From: Endomicrobium sp. | GTDB taxonomy: Bacteria > Elusimicrobiota > Endomicrobiia > Endomicrobiales > Endomicrobiaceae | DNA: 39,307 nucleotides | NCBI GenBank assembly: GCA_031289585.1 | Contig: JAITPF010000008.1 | Location: 1 to 39,307 of the forward strand | Direction of reading: 5' to 3' | Shown: positions 23,238 to 34,587 of the stretch, piece by piece | How positions within the stretch are numbered: position 1 is the stretch's first letter | How the letters are laid out: every line of letters begins with the position of its first letter | Made by a program: the position numbers and the translations under genes | The notes under the pieces: generated by a model | The model's input: only the letters and a program-made list of their open reading frames with translations | Database searches by the model: none | Told to the model about the DNA's origin: nothing

Positions 23238-25145
23238 TCAATTTAGATTTTTTCTATCATACCAGTTGTCCTTTGTTATAAGATTATAGACTGTTTTTTC
23301 TATTGAAAATAACAGTCTATTACTAACGTTTTCAAAATCAGTCTTGTCTGGATTTTCTTTCCAATCTTGTGTTGCAACTCCGTCATTGTTTATAAGGTAC
23401 ACCTGTTCCCCCTCGTATGATAAAAAAACAAACCTATTTTTACTTTTTGAAAACAAACTTTTCCCTAATGAGGAATATGGATTCCCAATATTAAGAATAT
23501 CTATTATAGTTGGAACAATATCAAATTGCGAACTAAGTTTACTTACTTTTACAGGTTTAAATAATGACGGACAATAAATTATTGCAGGAACTTTAAAAGT
23601 TTTATCAACTTTTGTTTTTTCAAAAGTCCCATTTACTCCACCAACACCATAAGCCTGATGATCAGCACACATTATAAATATAGTCTTATCAAACCACTCT
23701 TCATTTTTTACTTTCTTAAAAAACTCCCCCAAAGCATAATCAGAATAATAAAGTCTATTTAAATAACCAGTTTTTTCAGTTCCATCTGCAGGATATTTCT
23801 CAAGCGATTTCAAAATTGTTTTAGTATATGGAATATGCGTGGTTGTAGTAAAATAAAAAGCAAAAAATGGTCTTTTTAAAAGTCGCACTTTTTCAAAGAA
23901 AAATGCCAAACCTTCAATATCGTAACCTTTACTTATCGATAAATATTTATGTTCAACTGGAATATCTTGTTTTCCATAAGATTCATTAAATCCCAGATAA
24001 TTTGCAAGAGTTATAGCATTGTCAGATTCTCTCTTGTCTCCCTGAACAAAAACGTTGTTGTATCCGTTTCTTGTAAGTATTGCTGGAAGCCTTGTCTGTC
24101 CGGAATTTTCAAGACCATATCCCATATAAGGTATCCCTTTAACATAAGGCAAACTGAAAAATACAGACATCAACCCCATTATACTGCGTTGTCCATTTGC
24201 ATAAAAATTATCAAATACTATTGAATTATTAACTAAAATATCAAAATTAGGTGTCACTCCGTAACTAGTACCAGCTATTGAATCTATATAATCTCTCTGC
24301 CAGCTTTCAAGCAAAATAAAGACAATATTATAATCTTTACCATCAACGTTAAATTTAACTCTTTGGCGCATTAAAGGATACTGTTTATTAGGAATTATTT
24401 CCTCACCTGCATCTAAAAGATTTGTCTCTACAACTTTAAGAGCTTCTGAATCTGAAATATCAATTTTATTAGACATTGTTTTTGAGCGAACACTTATCAA
24501 AGAAGTAAAAATTCCATTTAATTTCAATTCACCCGAAACTAGGTTTTGAGAATATGCATCAGATATTGAAAGAATTCTTTCTTGAACTCCTCCTCTTACT
24601 GCAACAATCATCACAAAACCAAACAACAAAAGAACTACTGTATTTAATAAAATCTTTGGATTTGCAGGCACATAATATTTGTCAATAATTTTAAATGAAA
24701 AGTAGAAAAGCAAAATTATAAATAAAAAATTTGCAATTGTTATAAAAATATAATCGCCAAAAGCTAAACTTAAAAAATAACTGAAATGATTTTTGATAAG
24801 TAAAACTTCTGTTGTAAGATGTTTTTCAAAAAGCTTAAAATGTATGACATCTGCTGCAAGTAAAAATGAAGAAACAAAAATAAACAAACTTAGAAAAGCA
24901 CAGTTGATTTTGATAAAAATTTTGGAATCAACTGGAATATTTATTAAAAATAAAAATGCACTACAAAATGTACAAATGGTAAATATATCAAAACGTAAAC
25001 CCTGCAAAAAAGAACAAATAATTTCCCATAAAAATAAATCTTGGAAAAATGAATGAGCAACAAAAAATAGCGCTAATCTAAAAACGCTAAAAATAATAAG
25101 TAAAATTAAAATATATATTCTAGTTAATTTTAATCTAAATTTCAT
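23238..25145 (-). CDS. LTA-synthase/phosphoglycerol-transferase-type sulfatase-fold membrane enzyme
   Basis: A 635-residue protein with an N-terminal membrane domain of about five spans (10-190) and a C-terminal extracytoplasmic alkaline-phosphatase/sulfatase domain (about 255-600). Metal and nucleophile motifs resemble LtaS/OpgB: 'VFILLESWQRDYIDS' (metal Glu), 'FYANGQRSIMGLMSVFFSLP' (putative nucleophile Ser after Arg) and 'MCADHQAYGVGG' (Asp-His). Such enzymes transfer phosphoglycerol or phosphoethanolamine to envelope glycans. Its start directly follows the YdjC stop (TAA then ATG), and the upstream glycosyltransferases suggest a role in decorating a surface polysaccharide or lipid-linked sugar. 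Exact substrate unknown. Confidence 0.85.
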   Translation of the reverse strand: MKFRLKLTRIYILILLIIFSVFRLALFFVAHSFFQDLFLWEIICSFLQGLRFDIFTICTFCSAFLFLINIPVDSKIFIKINCAFLSLFIFVSSFLLAADVIHFKLFEKHLTTEVLLIKNHFSYFLSLAFGDYIFITIANFLFIILLFYFSFKIIDKYYVPANPKILLNTVVLLLFGFVMIVAVRGGVQERILSISDAYSQNLVSGELKLNGIFTSLISVRSKTMSNKIDISDSEALKVVETNLLDAGEEIIPNKQYPLMRQRVKFNVDGKDYNIVFILLESWQRDYIDSIAGTSYGVTPNFDILVNNSIVFDNFYANGQRSIMGLMSVFFSLPYVKGIPYMGYGLENSGQTRLPAILTRNGYNNVFVQGDKRESDNAITLANYLGFNESYGKQDIPVEHKYLSISKGYDIEGLAFFFEKVRLLKRPFFAFYFTTTTHIPYTKTILKSLEKYPADGTEKTGYLNRLYYSDYALGEFFKKVKNEEWFDKTIFIMCADHQAYGVGGVNGTFEKTKVDKTFKVPAIIYCPSLFKPVKVSKLSSQFDIVPTIIDILNIGNPYSSLGKSLFSKSKNRFVFLSYEGEQVYLINNDGVATQDWKENPDKTDFENVSNRLLFSIEKTVYNLITKDNWYDRKNLN

Positions 25146-25841
25146 TTATAAATCAGCAAAAGAAATTACTTTTATGTTGTTTTTTTTGATTTGTCGTTTA
25201 AGTTCTGGGTCACAACATTTTGCAAGATCAAAAGCACGATATCTCTCAACAAAGCCAGGATGCATCATAATTTCCCCACTCTCATAGTTTGGACTAAAAT
25301 CAAATTTATCTCTTAAAAAATGAGGATATTTTAGATTAAACTCCTTTAAAATAGGAACTAAAACATTTTTTTCAAGATTACGATACAAAAATTTACTACA
25401 ATCATAATATCCATTATGGAATCTTATTGGAACGTTTAAATCTTTAGCTTTTTGGGCAACTAGCGGTAACACATCAGGATGCATATGTGCGTGGTGATGA
25501 CTGTCAAGATGACTTAAAGTAAAACCAGCTTTTAAAAATTTATCAAGTTGTTTATTTATTGAATCTTTTATTTGCTGTTTCATAACAGGTGTAATTTTAT
25601 GAATCTTTTTAAAAAATCTATTTGGCTCTCTCATAATAAATATCGCATCTAAATCAATATGAAGCCCTGTCTTTAAATTAGGATATGCTTTGATTATCGT
25701 CACAGCATGGTCGAATCCATTTCTTTCAGTCATTACAGTAGTACTTGAAAGAATACCGTATTTATGAGTAAATATTATAGCTTCATTATTTTCTTTATTC
25801 CTACCAAAATCGTCGGCATTAATAATTATTTTTTTTATCAT
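25146..25841 (-). CDS. YdjC/ChbG-family carbohydrate deacetylase
   Basis: A 231-residue YdjC-type TIM-barrel deacetylase. Metal ligands are visible: Asp in 'INADDFGRN' near the N-terminus, His in 'TGLHIDLD' and the His cluster in 'LSHLDSHHHAHMHPDVL'. Members remove N-acetyl groups from diacetylchitobiose or from lipid-linked or glycan sugars (for example the hopanoid-associated HpnK). Context with two glycosyltransferases and a phosphoglycerol-transferase-type enzyme points to modification of an envelope glycan rather than chitin use. ATG preceded by GAGG. Confidence 0.88.
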   Translation of the reverse strand: MIKKIIINADDFGRNKENNEAIIFTHKYGILSSTTVMTERNGFDHAVTIIKAYPNLKTGLHIDLDAIFIMREPNRFFKKIHKITPVMKQQIKDSINKQLDKFLKAGFTLSHLDSHHHAHMHPDVLPLVAQKAKDLNVPIRFHNGYYDCSKFLYRNLEKNVLVPILKEFNLKYPHFLRDKFDFSPNYESGEIMMHPGFVERYRAFDLAKCCDPELKRQIKKNNIKVISFADL

Positions 25842-25901
25842 TTTACAACCCTCGTATTATTTATTTTACTATCAATTAACGACAACAAACAAATTAGCTT
25901 T

Positions 25902-26738
25902 TCATTTTACATATCCACTTTTTGCATATATTTTGCTCAGTTTTTTTACGGTTTGTTTTTGGATAAAATATTTATGAGGTTGATGAAGCATAAAACCATG
26001 TTTTTTGTACTTATCTTCAAATAAAAGATATTTTATCATTGCTGCCTGCTTTTTTAATACTATAGGGAGCATTTTGTTTGTTATTTCTTTATTAAACTCT
26101 GATAACGGTATAAAATTTGTAGAAAACTCAACTGAAGAAGAGTTGCAGTTCTGCCCGTCAAAACCTATATGCTGAACATAACAGTTTTTTGGGACCATAA
26201 GCCTTATACCATTTTTAATTAAAAAGCTAGACAATTTAAAGTCCATAGATCTTGGTCTTTCTTTCTGCGTTAAAACAAATTTCTGAAGAAGAAGCCTTGA
26301 TATACATATTCCGGCAAAGCCAACATCTTCTTTATATACAAATTCCCCGTCAAAATACAAATCTCTGTGAAGATCTGAATTATACAATCCCAAAAAACCA
26401 TCAGTTCGTGTAAAATTATCAAAAATATAATCTACCGTATCAGGTCTTAATAGTAAATCAGAATCACAAATAAATAAAACATCGTTATCTGTCTTTAAAA
26501 AATCAAGCATAATACGATAAGTATGCCTATCAGCTCTAAAATTCTTTTCTCTATTTATAACTTCAGTATTGTATTTATTAAATAAATGCTCTAAATAATT
26601 GTTGTCGAATTCCGTGCTGTAATCATTAAAAATTTTTATGGCAGTTTTATTAATATTTGAACATTCATATAAGGCCTTAGCAGTAATTTCGAGATATTTT
26701 TTTCTATTGTAAACAGGAATTGCAATCATGAGTTTCAT
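25902..26738 (-). CDS. family-2-like glycosyltransferase
   Basis: A 278-residue GT-A-fold enzyme: 'MIAIPVYNRKKYLEITAKAL' at the N-terminus, 'IFNDYSTEFDN' and the nucleotide-sugar/metal motif Asp-Ser-Asp in 'VLFICDSDLLL' (about 92). The C-terminal part is variable, with 'VPKNCYVQHIGFDGQNC'. No membrane span, so probably cytosolic face. Its start overlaps the stop of the upstream GT9 gene (ATGA). Sugar donor and acceptor unknown; likely adds a residue to the same envelope glycan as its neighbours. Confidence 0.85.
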   Translation of the reverse strand: MKLMIAIPVYNRKKYLEITAKALYECSNINKTAIKIFNDYSTEFDNNYLEHLFNKYNTEVINREKNFRADRHTYRIMLDFLKTDNDVLFICDSDLLLRPDTVDYIFDNFTRTDGFLGLYNSDLHRDLYFDGEFVYKEDVGFAGICISRLLLQKFVLTQKERPRSMDFKLSSFLIKNGIRLMVPKNCYVQHIGFDGQNCNSSSVEFSTNFIPLSEFNKEITNKMLPIVLKKQAAMIKYLLFEDKYKKHGFMLHQPHKYFIQKQTVKKLSKIYAKSGYVK

Positions 26739-27958
26739 TTTGAAGATCCCTTTAAAAGTTTTTGTAAAGCATTTAAAATATCAACATTAGGTATATTTTT
26801 TATATCGTTTTCTAAAGTACTGTTTTTTGTATTCACAGAAAGTTGAATAGAATTGGGATTATTAGGTCCCCAGATTATATCAATTTTTTCGTAAGTATTT
26901 GAATAATTTAAATATAAAGCAACTATTTTTTTATTAAAAGCTGCCGCAATGTGAACTATAGAAGTGTCTGGACTGATCACTAAATCAGCATGTCTTATTA
27001 AAGCAGCGCTTTCTAAAACGGACTCAAAACAAACTGCAAAAGTCCTATTATTTTCTAAAGATTTTATCTCTTGTTTATTTTTTTTCTGACAAAGCATAAA
27101 TACACAACAATCAATCTTATCCTCTATAATATTTATCAATTCTTTAAGTTTATAATATTCAAAACTTCTGTGTTTACTTGCTGCAAAAGGATTTAAAACT
27201 ATTTTATATTTTACACTGTATTTCTTTATCGTATTTTTTGCAAAATTTTGCTGTTTGTCGTGTTTAGGTAACTCTGTTGCCGAAGTGTCTCCCTCTCGTG
27301 AATTCTTCATTACAATGATTTTGTCTTCTTCGTTTGATGCAGATGGTGTCGATAAGTTTTCTATCAACTTGAGAACTTTGATTTCCTCTTTAGAACTAAG
27401 AACTATATCATACTTTAAATCAGGATTTTCAATTTTTAAGATTTTTAATAGATACTCATAACGTTTTGAAATATGTATATCAAAAAAATTAACATCTATC
27501 GAGAAATCATAAATATTATATAAACTTTTATAAAAACCTACAAGAAATTTTGGAGCAATAATGCGCAACATTAACAAATGTTTAAAACGCGGTCTGAATG
27601 GATAAAAATCAACAGCAAGACTTACATTCTGTTTTCGCAATTTCAAAAAAATCAAAATATCTTTAAAAATACTTTTTCCAACTTCATATATTTGCTCAAC
27701 ATTATTGTTATATTTTATTATTTCCCTATTATTCTTACCACAAAGGACTATAATTTCAATATCAGAATATTGCTTTTTTATTTCCCTAAAAAGCAAAGTT
27801 GAAACCACAACATCACCTATTTTATCATCATTTCTAAAAAACAAAACCGACTTGACTTTATTTACATCAAAAGTCTTGCCGGATTTGTCTTTTTTATCGA
27901 AAATCTTTTTTGCTAAATATTTTCTAAATGATTTAAGTACATCTTTAATATTACACAC
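26735..27958 (-). CDS. GT9 (heptosyltransferase-like) glycosyltransferase with inserted linker
   Basis: A 407-residue GT-B enzyme of family 9. The N-domain has 'VLFFRNDDKIGDVVVSTLLFREIKK', the classic GT9 opening (cited in part as NDDKIGDVVVSTLLF). The C-domain has 'IVLNPFAASKHRSF' and the donor-site 'LVISPDTSIVHIAAAFNKKIV' in part (PDTSIVHIAAAF). Between the domains (about 204-250) lies an extra, highly polar stretch rich in Ser, Asn, Glu and Lys that I do not expect in GT9. The start is a GTG 7 nt after the ahcY stop. Likely role: addition of heptose or a related sugar to a lipid-linked surface glycan. Confidence 0.85.
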   Translation of the reverse strand: MCNIKDVLKSFRKYLAKKIFDKKDKSGKTFDVNKVKSVLFFRNDDKIGDVVVSTLLFREIKKQYSDIEIIVLCGKNNREIIKYNNNVEQIYEVGKSIFKDILIFLKLRKQNVSLAVDFYPFRPRFKHLLMLRIIAPKFLVGFYKSLYNIYDFSIDVNFFDIHISKRYEYLLKILKIENPDLKYDIVLSSKEEIKVLKLIENLSTPSASNEEDKIIVMKNSREGDTSATELPKHDKQQNFAKNTIKKYSVKYKIVLNPFAASKHRSFEYYKLKELINIIEDKIDCCVFMLCQKKNKQEIKSLENNRTFAVCFESVLESAALIRHADLVISPDTSIVHIAAAFNKKIVALYLNYSNTYEKIDIIWGPNNPNSIQLSVNTKNSTLENDIKNIPNVDILNALQKLLKGSSK

Positions 27959-27965
27959 GTATTAT

Positions 27966-30411
<2,446 letters not shown>

Positions 30412-30453
30412 AAAACGCCTCTCTTATACTTAAGTATGAACCAGACTCTAATT

Positions 30454-31479
30454 TTATTTAGAATATTCCATCATTATAGAATCAAATAATGTAATATTGT
30501 CTGGTATTAAAATGTCATATCCAATTATTGTGTTTGTTATATTCACATTATTACCAACTTTTGAATTTTCCCAAATTATTGATTTTTCCACAGAAGCATT
30601 TTTGCTTATTTTTACATTATCCGATATAACTGCGAATGGTTTAATTACTGCATTCTTTTCTATTATTACATTATTTCCTATAAAACACGGTCCCTGTATT
30701 TTAACGCTTTTATCAATCTTTGCATTAAAACTTATATATTTACTTCCTTTATTTTTAATCCCAATATCAACTTTAATTTTACCTTCTAAAGCATCAAAAA
30801 CACCTTTTTTATACTCAATAATATTACCTATATCAGTCCAATATTCTTCCATCAAATAACCATAAATTTTTTTCTTTTTCTTCATCAAAAGAGGGAACAA
30901 ATCCATACTAAAATCAAAAAACTTATTTTTGGGTATAAATTTAAAAACCTCTGGTTCAAATATATAAATTCCTGTATTTACCTTATCATCGAAAACATCA
31001 CCCCATAATGGTTTTTCAACAAATGTTTTTATTTCGCTGTTTTTATTTGTTATTGCAATACCATATTCAAATCTTAAATCTATTTTCTTTAAAACTATTG
31101 TAGCAATTGATTTTTTTTTATTATGAAAGTTTATAGCTTTTCTTAAATCAATATCAGTCAAACCATCTCCAGACATAACTAAAAAAGTATCATCAAAAAA
31201 ATATTCTTTATTTTTTATTGCACCTGCAGTCCCTAAAAGTTTTTTTTCGTGAGAGAATTCTAACTTGATGCCAATTTTATTATCCTTAAAAAAATCTGTT
31301 ATAACATCAGAACGATAATACGTGTTTACACAAGCGCTGTCAAAACCATTTTTTAAAAGATTTAAAAACGTATAGTACAAAGCCGGTTTACCTAAAATAG
31401 AAATCATCGGTTTAGGAATATTGTTAGTTAATGGTCTTAATCTTGTGCCTACTCCTGCAGCTAAAACAAAAGCCTTCAT
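30454..31479 (-). CDS. sugar-1-phosphate nucleotidyltransferase with left-handed beta-helix domain
   Basis: A 341-residue enzyme. The N-terminal nucleotidyltransferase domain begins 'MKAFVLAAGVGTRLRPLTNN' and contains 'KPMISILGKP' and the metal Asp region 'LVMSGDGLTDID'. The C-terminal about 100 residues are hexapeptide repeats of a left-handed beta-helix ('GPCFIGNNVIIEKNAVIKPF' and following). The architecture is that of mannose-1-phosphate guanylyltransferase-like or glucose-1-phosphate thymidylyl/uridylyltransferase-like proteins; I cannot fix the base or sugar. It probably supplies the activated sugar for the two glycosyltransferases downstream. Confidence 0.88.
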   Translation of the reverse strand: MKAFVLAAGVGTRLRPLTNNIPKPMISILGKPALYYTFLNLLKNGFDSACVNTYYRSDVITDFFKDNKIGIKLEFSHEKKLLGTAGAIKNKEYFFDDTFLVMSGDGLTDIDLRKAINFHNKKKSIATIVLKKIDLRFEYGIAITNKNSEIKTFVEKPLWGDVFDDKVNTGIYIFEPEVFKFIPKNKFFDFSMDLFPLLMKKKKKIYGYLMEEYWTDIGNIIEYKKGVFDALEGKIKVDIGIKNKGSKYISFNAKIDKSVKIQGPCFIGNNVIIEKNAVIKPFAVISDNVKISKNASVEKSIIWENSKVGNNVNITNTIIGYDILIPDNITLFDSIMMEYSK

Positions 31480-31513
31480 TTCATCTCCTTTTATTTAGAA
31501 AGACAACAACTTG

Positions 31514-31570
31514 AATATCTGTTGGAATTTACCCTCGAATGCCTTTTATCAGGGGCGGCGCACACGATAG
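31514..31570 (+). pseudogene. short gene fragment matching 37581-37611
   Basis: A 31-bp core (31528-31558) is nearly identical to the inverse of 37581-37611, and both encode L-P-S-N-(A/V)-F-Y-(Q/R)-G in the corresponding frame. Here the frame ends in TAG at 31568-31570. It is a relic of a multicopy gene or repeat. The rest of 31480-31632 shows nothing recognisable. Confidence 0.4.
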
Positions 31571-31632
31571 AGTCTCTAGAGTCTATGTTTTTTCAACCTT
31601 CATAAATTTTCTTTGTTATTTTGGTAAGAATT

Positions 31633-32463
31633 TCAAAGTTTTTTGAAGCTTTCTTCTGCTAAGTACGAGCTACGAATGTATCTTCCGGAAATAACTTGTC
31701 TTATTCCTGTTGAAACAGCAAAATCTTCTATTATTTTAAATTCTTCTTGAGTATATTCTTTAATTACAGGATAATGCTCTTTTGTTGGAGCAAGATATTG
31801 CCCTATTGTAAGAGTATCAGTATTTATATTTTTTATATCTCCAATAGTTTCAAAAACTTGTGATTGTGTTTCACCAAGTCCTAACATTATTCCGGTTTTA
31901 ACTTTACAATCTCTTGATTTGGCATATTTCAAAACTTCAAGAGAACGTTTATACTCGGCTCCTTTTCTTACTTTGCCATATAAAGCAGGCACTGTTTCCA
32001 AATTGTGTGAAAAAACATCTGGATTCGCATCTAAAACAGTATCAATAGATTTTTCACTGCCTAAGAAATCAGGCACAAGAACTTCGACTTTAATTCCATG
32101 AATAAGAGTTTTTATTTCATCAATTGTTTTTGCAAAATATTCTGCTCCACCATCTGGTAAATCATCTCTTGTTACTGAAGTTATAACAACATATAAAAGA
32201 CCTAGTTTTTTAATTGCTTTTGCTATTTTTAATGGCTCATTTTTATCTACAAGTTCAGGTTTATGTTTTTCTATAGCACAGAAACCGCATCCTCTCGTAC
32301 AATACTTGCCTAATATTAGAAAAGTCGCTGTTCCTTTTTTAAAACATTCGCCGATATTAGGACATTTTGCGCTCTGACATACCGTATTGAGACTTTTAAA
32401 TCCAAAATCCTTTTTTAAGGCTGTTATATCTGCAATAGTAATTTTCTTTTTTTCTTGCTTCAT
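31633..32463 (-). CDS. lipA: lipoyl synthase
   Basis: A 276-residue radical-SAM enzyme that inserts two sulfurs into octanoyl groups to make the lipoyl cofactor. Both iron-sulfur motifs are intact: the auxiliary cluster Cys triad in 'VCQSAKCPNIGECF' and the radical-SAM CxxxCxxC in 'YCTRGCGFCAIEK'. The C-terminal Arg-x-x-x-Ser end, 'GRYIRSSYLAEESF', carries the conserved auxiliary-cluster Ser. The length is typical of shorter LipA forms. LipB or LplA is not in the window. The start lies 2 nt after the stop of the upstream secreted-protein gene. Confidence 0.96.
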   Translation of the reverse strand: MKQEKKKITIADITALKKDFGFKSLNTVCQSAKCPNIGECFKKGTATFLILGKYCTRGCGFCAIEKHKPELVDKNEPLKIAKAIKKLGLLYVVITSVTRDDLPDGGAEYFAKTIDEIKTLIHGIKVEVLVPDFLGSEKSIDTVLDANPDVFSHNLETVPALYGKVRKGAEYKRSLEVLKYAKSRDCKVKTGIMLGLGETQSQVFETIGDIKNINTDTLTIGQYLAPTKEHYPVIKEYTQEEFKIIEDFAVSTGIRQVISGRYIRSSYLAEESFKKL

Positions 32464-32465
32464 TA

Positions 32466-33164
32466 CTAAATGTATTTTTTTCTTAATTTATCTAAATTTT
32501 TCTTATCTTCAGACGAAAAAGATATAACAAAATTTTTACCATCGGCTGTTTCAATCTCTTCAATAACAACATCAAAAACTGCTAAATCTGGAGGGTTTAC
32601 TCTTGACCACTGACCAAACGAATTCAGAGGTATATTATAAGTATTTTTTTCGCCTGATTCAAGAACAAATGGTAAATCGTAATTAAAAGTATCATTAATT
32701 AAAACTTTGTCTGTTATGTGCGTCGTAAGTTTTCCTTTGAAAAAAATTTTTGTGATTGAATATTCAGATCTATTTTCTATTATAAGTTCAGCTGTTGAAA
32801 TAGGTAAAGTATCCGATGTGTACTGTTTATAGAACCTTGCATTTAAAATTTTTATTTTTGATATTTCCTTTTTTACACTTTCAGACTCTTCTTTTCTTTT
32901 TTCCAAAAGCTCAATTTCATTAAAAGCAACATTATATTTTCTTCTATAATACTCATAGTTATAATAACGATTGTAATCATAATAAAATATTCCGTAATAT
33001 ATATCAGGATAATAATAGTATCTCGGACCATAACCCCAATAACAATCTAGCGGATAAGTTCTGTCACAATAGCGCCCATAATAACTTGATAATGCATAGT
33101 TATTTGCAAAAGAAACAATGGGATATAGCATTAAAAAAGATAAAATAAGTGTAATCTTTTTCAT
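32466..33164 (-). CDS. secreted Tyr-rich protein of unknown function
   Basis: A 232-residue protein with a signal peptide (MKKITLILSFLMLYPIVSFA). Residues about 24-75 are extremely Tyr-rich (over 20 Tyr, with Asp/Arg/Gly), followed by a short charged coiled-coil-like segment ('EIELLEKRKEESESVKKEI') and a C-terminal beta-rich domain of about 120 residues ('AELIIENRSEYSITKIFF ... YNIPLNSFGQWS'), similar in style to FxLYD/DUF4352-type extracellular modules. I do not recognise the family. A GAGG ribosome site precedes the ATG. It overlaps nothing and leads into lipA with a 2-nt gap, so lipA expression may depend on it. Confidence 0.75.
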   Translation of the reverse strand: MKKITLILSFLMLYPIVSFANNYALSSYYGRYCDRTYPLDCYWGYGPRYYYYPDIYYGIFYYDYNRYYNYEYYRRKYNVAFNEIELLEKRKEESESVKKEISKIKILNARFYKQYTSDTLPISTAELIIENRSEYSITKIFFKGKLTTHITDKVLINDTFNYDLPFVLESGEKNTYNIPLNSFGQWSRVNPPDLAVFDVVIEEIETADGKNFVISFSSEDKKNLDKLRKKYI

Positions 33165-33284
33165 AAGTATGCCTCACATTTACAAAGGATTTTACAAATT
33201 ATAGTATTATATAATATTAATGAGTGTTGTGTCATCATACTCGCTCTCTCACTGCCAGGATTGGACTCTAGTTAGTGAAAAGAG

Positions 33285-33630
33285 TATAAAAGATGTATAA
33301 TAGAAAGTTATGCACAACATTATGGAAGTAAAAGGTGAGAAATTGCATGGGAAACAAAAACACGAATGTAAAGAAATGTGGAAGGAAGTTTGGATGAAAA
33401 TTGCATAGTGCTATTGGTAATAAAATGGATAAAAAGCGTATATATAAGAATTTGGGAGCAAAGATGGAAAGGGAAAGTAAGCAAATAAGCAGTGGTCCTG
33501 AAATAATAGAGATGGATGAGATAGAAAACAAAAAAATGGCAATTGTATTCTTATAATTAGGAGACAAAAGAGTGTTATTGAATTTGAAATAGGCAATGAA
33601 GGGATAAAGTATTGATTTTAAAAAGCAAGT
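33285..33630 (+). pseudogene. decayed transposase, IS1-like
   Basis: No open frame, but consecutive frames give a segment 'IKWIKSVYIRIWEQRWKGK', then 'SSGPEIIEMDEIENKKMAIVFL' (first-Asp region: E-M-D-E-I followed by a Lys pair, as in IS1 E-(V/I)-D-E-x), then 'LGDKRVLLNLK', matching the IS1 order of 'GdRs..t...L'. Many stops break it. No terminal repeats seen. The family call is tentative. It fills most of the gap before the permease pair; 33165-33284 holds only the leader of the Tyr-rich gene on the minus strand. Confidence 0.4.
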
Positions 33631-33664
33631 CAACTGCTATGGGCTTACGCCCGTAGTTTCCATA
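33631..33664 (+). repeat. GGGCTTACG hairpin repeat, copy C
   Basis: CAACTGCTATGGGCTTACGC-CCGTAGTTTCCATA: a 4-5 bp stem (GGGC/GCCC) within the shared sequence. It is near-identical to copy A over the first 25 bp and to copy B over the last 12. It ends 25 bp before the first ABC permease start. Confidence 0.75.
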
Positions 33665-33688
33665 AGGTATAGTTATGAAGACAGCAAG

Positions 33689-34579
33689 ATGAAAAATACA
33701 CCTATAGAAAAGATAAAAAATTTTTGTTTTATTTTACCGGCATTATTGTTATTTTTGGTATTTAGTTTATATCCCATTTTGAGAATTTTTGAACTTAGTG
33801 TTTTCCAATGGAATGGTATAGGTAAAAATATGGTGTTTGTAGGTCTTGTACAGTATAAGCATATCTTATTTAACAACCCAAATTTTTGGAACTCAATGTT
33901 AAATGCCGGATATATAACTTTTCTTGCTCTTATTATTCAAAATACTCTTGCATTATTTTTAGCGATACTTGTAAACAGAAATATAAAAGGCAAAAACATT
34001 TACAAAACTATATTCTTTTTGCCTTCAGTGCTATCTGGGATTGTGGTAGGTTTAATCTGGAAATTTGTTTTTGATGGCAATTTCGGCATATTAAATCATT
34101 TTCTTGCAAGCATAGGTTTTACTAACTTTCAAGATTTTTCATGGTTTTCCAAAACTAAAACTGTTCTTTTTGCTGTAACTGTCGCGCATATTTGGAAAGG
34201 GTTTGGGTATGGGTTTATAATTTTTCTTGCAGGTTTGCAGACAATTCCTGTAGAACTTTATGAAGAGGCAGAAGTTGACGGTGCAGATGAATGGCAAAAG
34301 TTTAAATACATTACTTTCCCTTTGTTAATTCCTATTTTTACAATAGCAGTAGTTCTTACAATTTTAGGTTCGATGCAAATATTTGACTTAATTTATTCAG
34401 TGACAAGAGATGTATCAGTTGAACATACGTATGTTCCTATAACGCAAATATATGAATATATGAACAATGGTGAATTCGGTTATTCTATGGCGATGACTGT
34501 TATATTTGCTACATTATTACTTATGGTTTCATTTATACAGATTCTAGCTTCTAAAAAATTAAATTATAACAATAAATAG
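33689..34579 (+). CDS. sugar ABC transporter permease, MalF/UgpA type
   Basis: A 296-residue membrane protein with six spans, the first at about 10-33, of the carbohydrate-uptake-1 (CUT1) permease family. 'SLYPILRIFELSVFQWNGIG' near the N-terminus and the cytoplasmic coupling loop 'ELYEEAEVDGADEWQKFKYITFPLL' (cited as EEAEVDGADEWQKF) are diagnostic. It forms the channel with the next gene. The expected solute-binding protein and the MsmX/UgpC-type ATPase are not in the window, so the ATPase may be shared or the operon broken. No clear ribosome site; a TATAGT lies 16 bp upstream of the ATG. Confidence 0.9.
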   Translation: MKNTPIEKIKNFCFILPALLLFLVFSLYPILRIFELSVFQWNGIGKNMVFVGLVQYKHILFNNPNFWNSMLNAGYITFLALIIQNTLALFLAILVNRNIKGKNIYKTIFFLPSVLSGIVVGLIWKFVFDGNFGILNHFLASIGFTNFQDFSWFSKTKTVLFAVTVAHIWKGFGYGFIIFLAGLQTIPVELYEEAEVDGADEWQKFKYITFPLLIPIFTIAVVLTILGSMQIFDLIYSVTRDVSVEHTYVPITQIYEYMNNGEFGYSMAMTVIFATLLLMVSFIQILASKKLNYNNK

Positions 34580-34587
34580 GAAAACCA

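Noticed and set aside
30412-30453. SAM riboswitch before metK
   Set aside because: Only 42 bp between the upstream gene and metK, too short for a SAM riboswitch.
33268-33633. 121-codon minus-strand frame before the permease genes
   Set aside because: Hydrophobic by virtue of AT-rich antisense; the plus strand here shows a transposase relic and there is no ribosome site.
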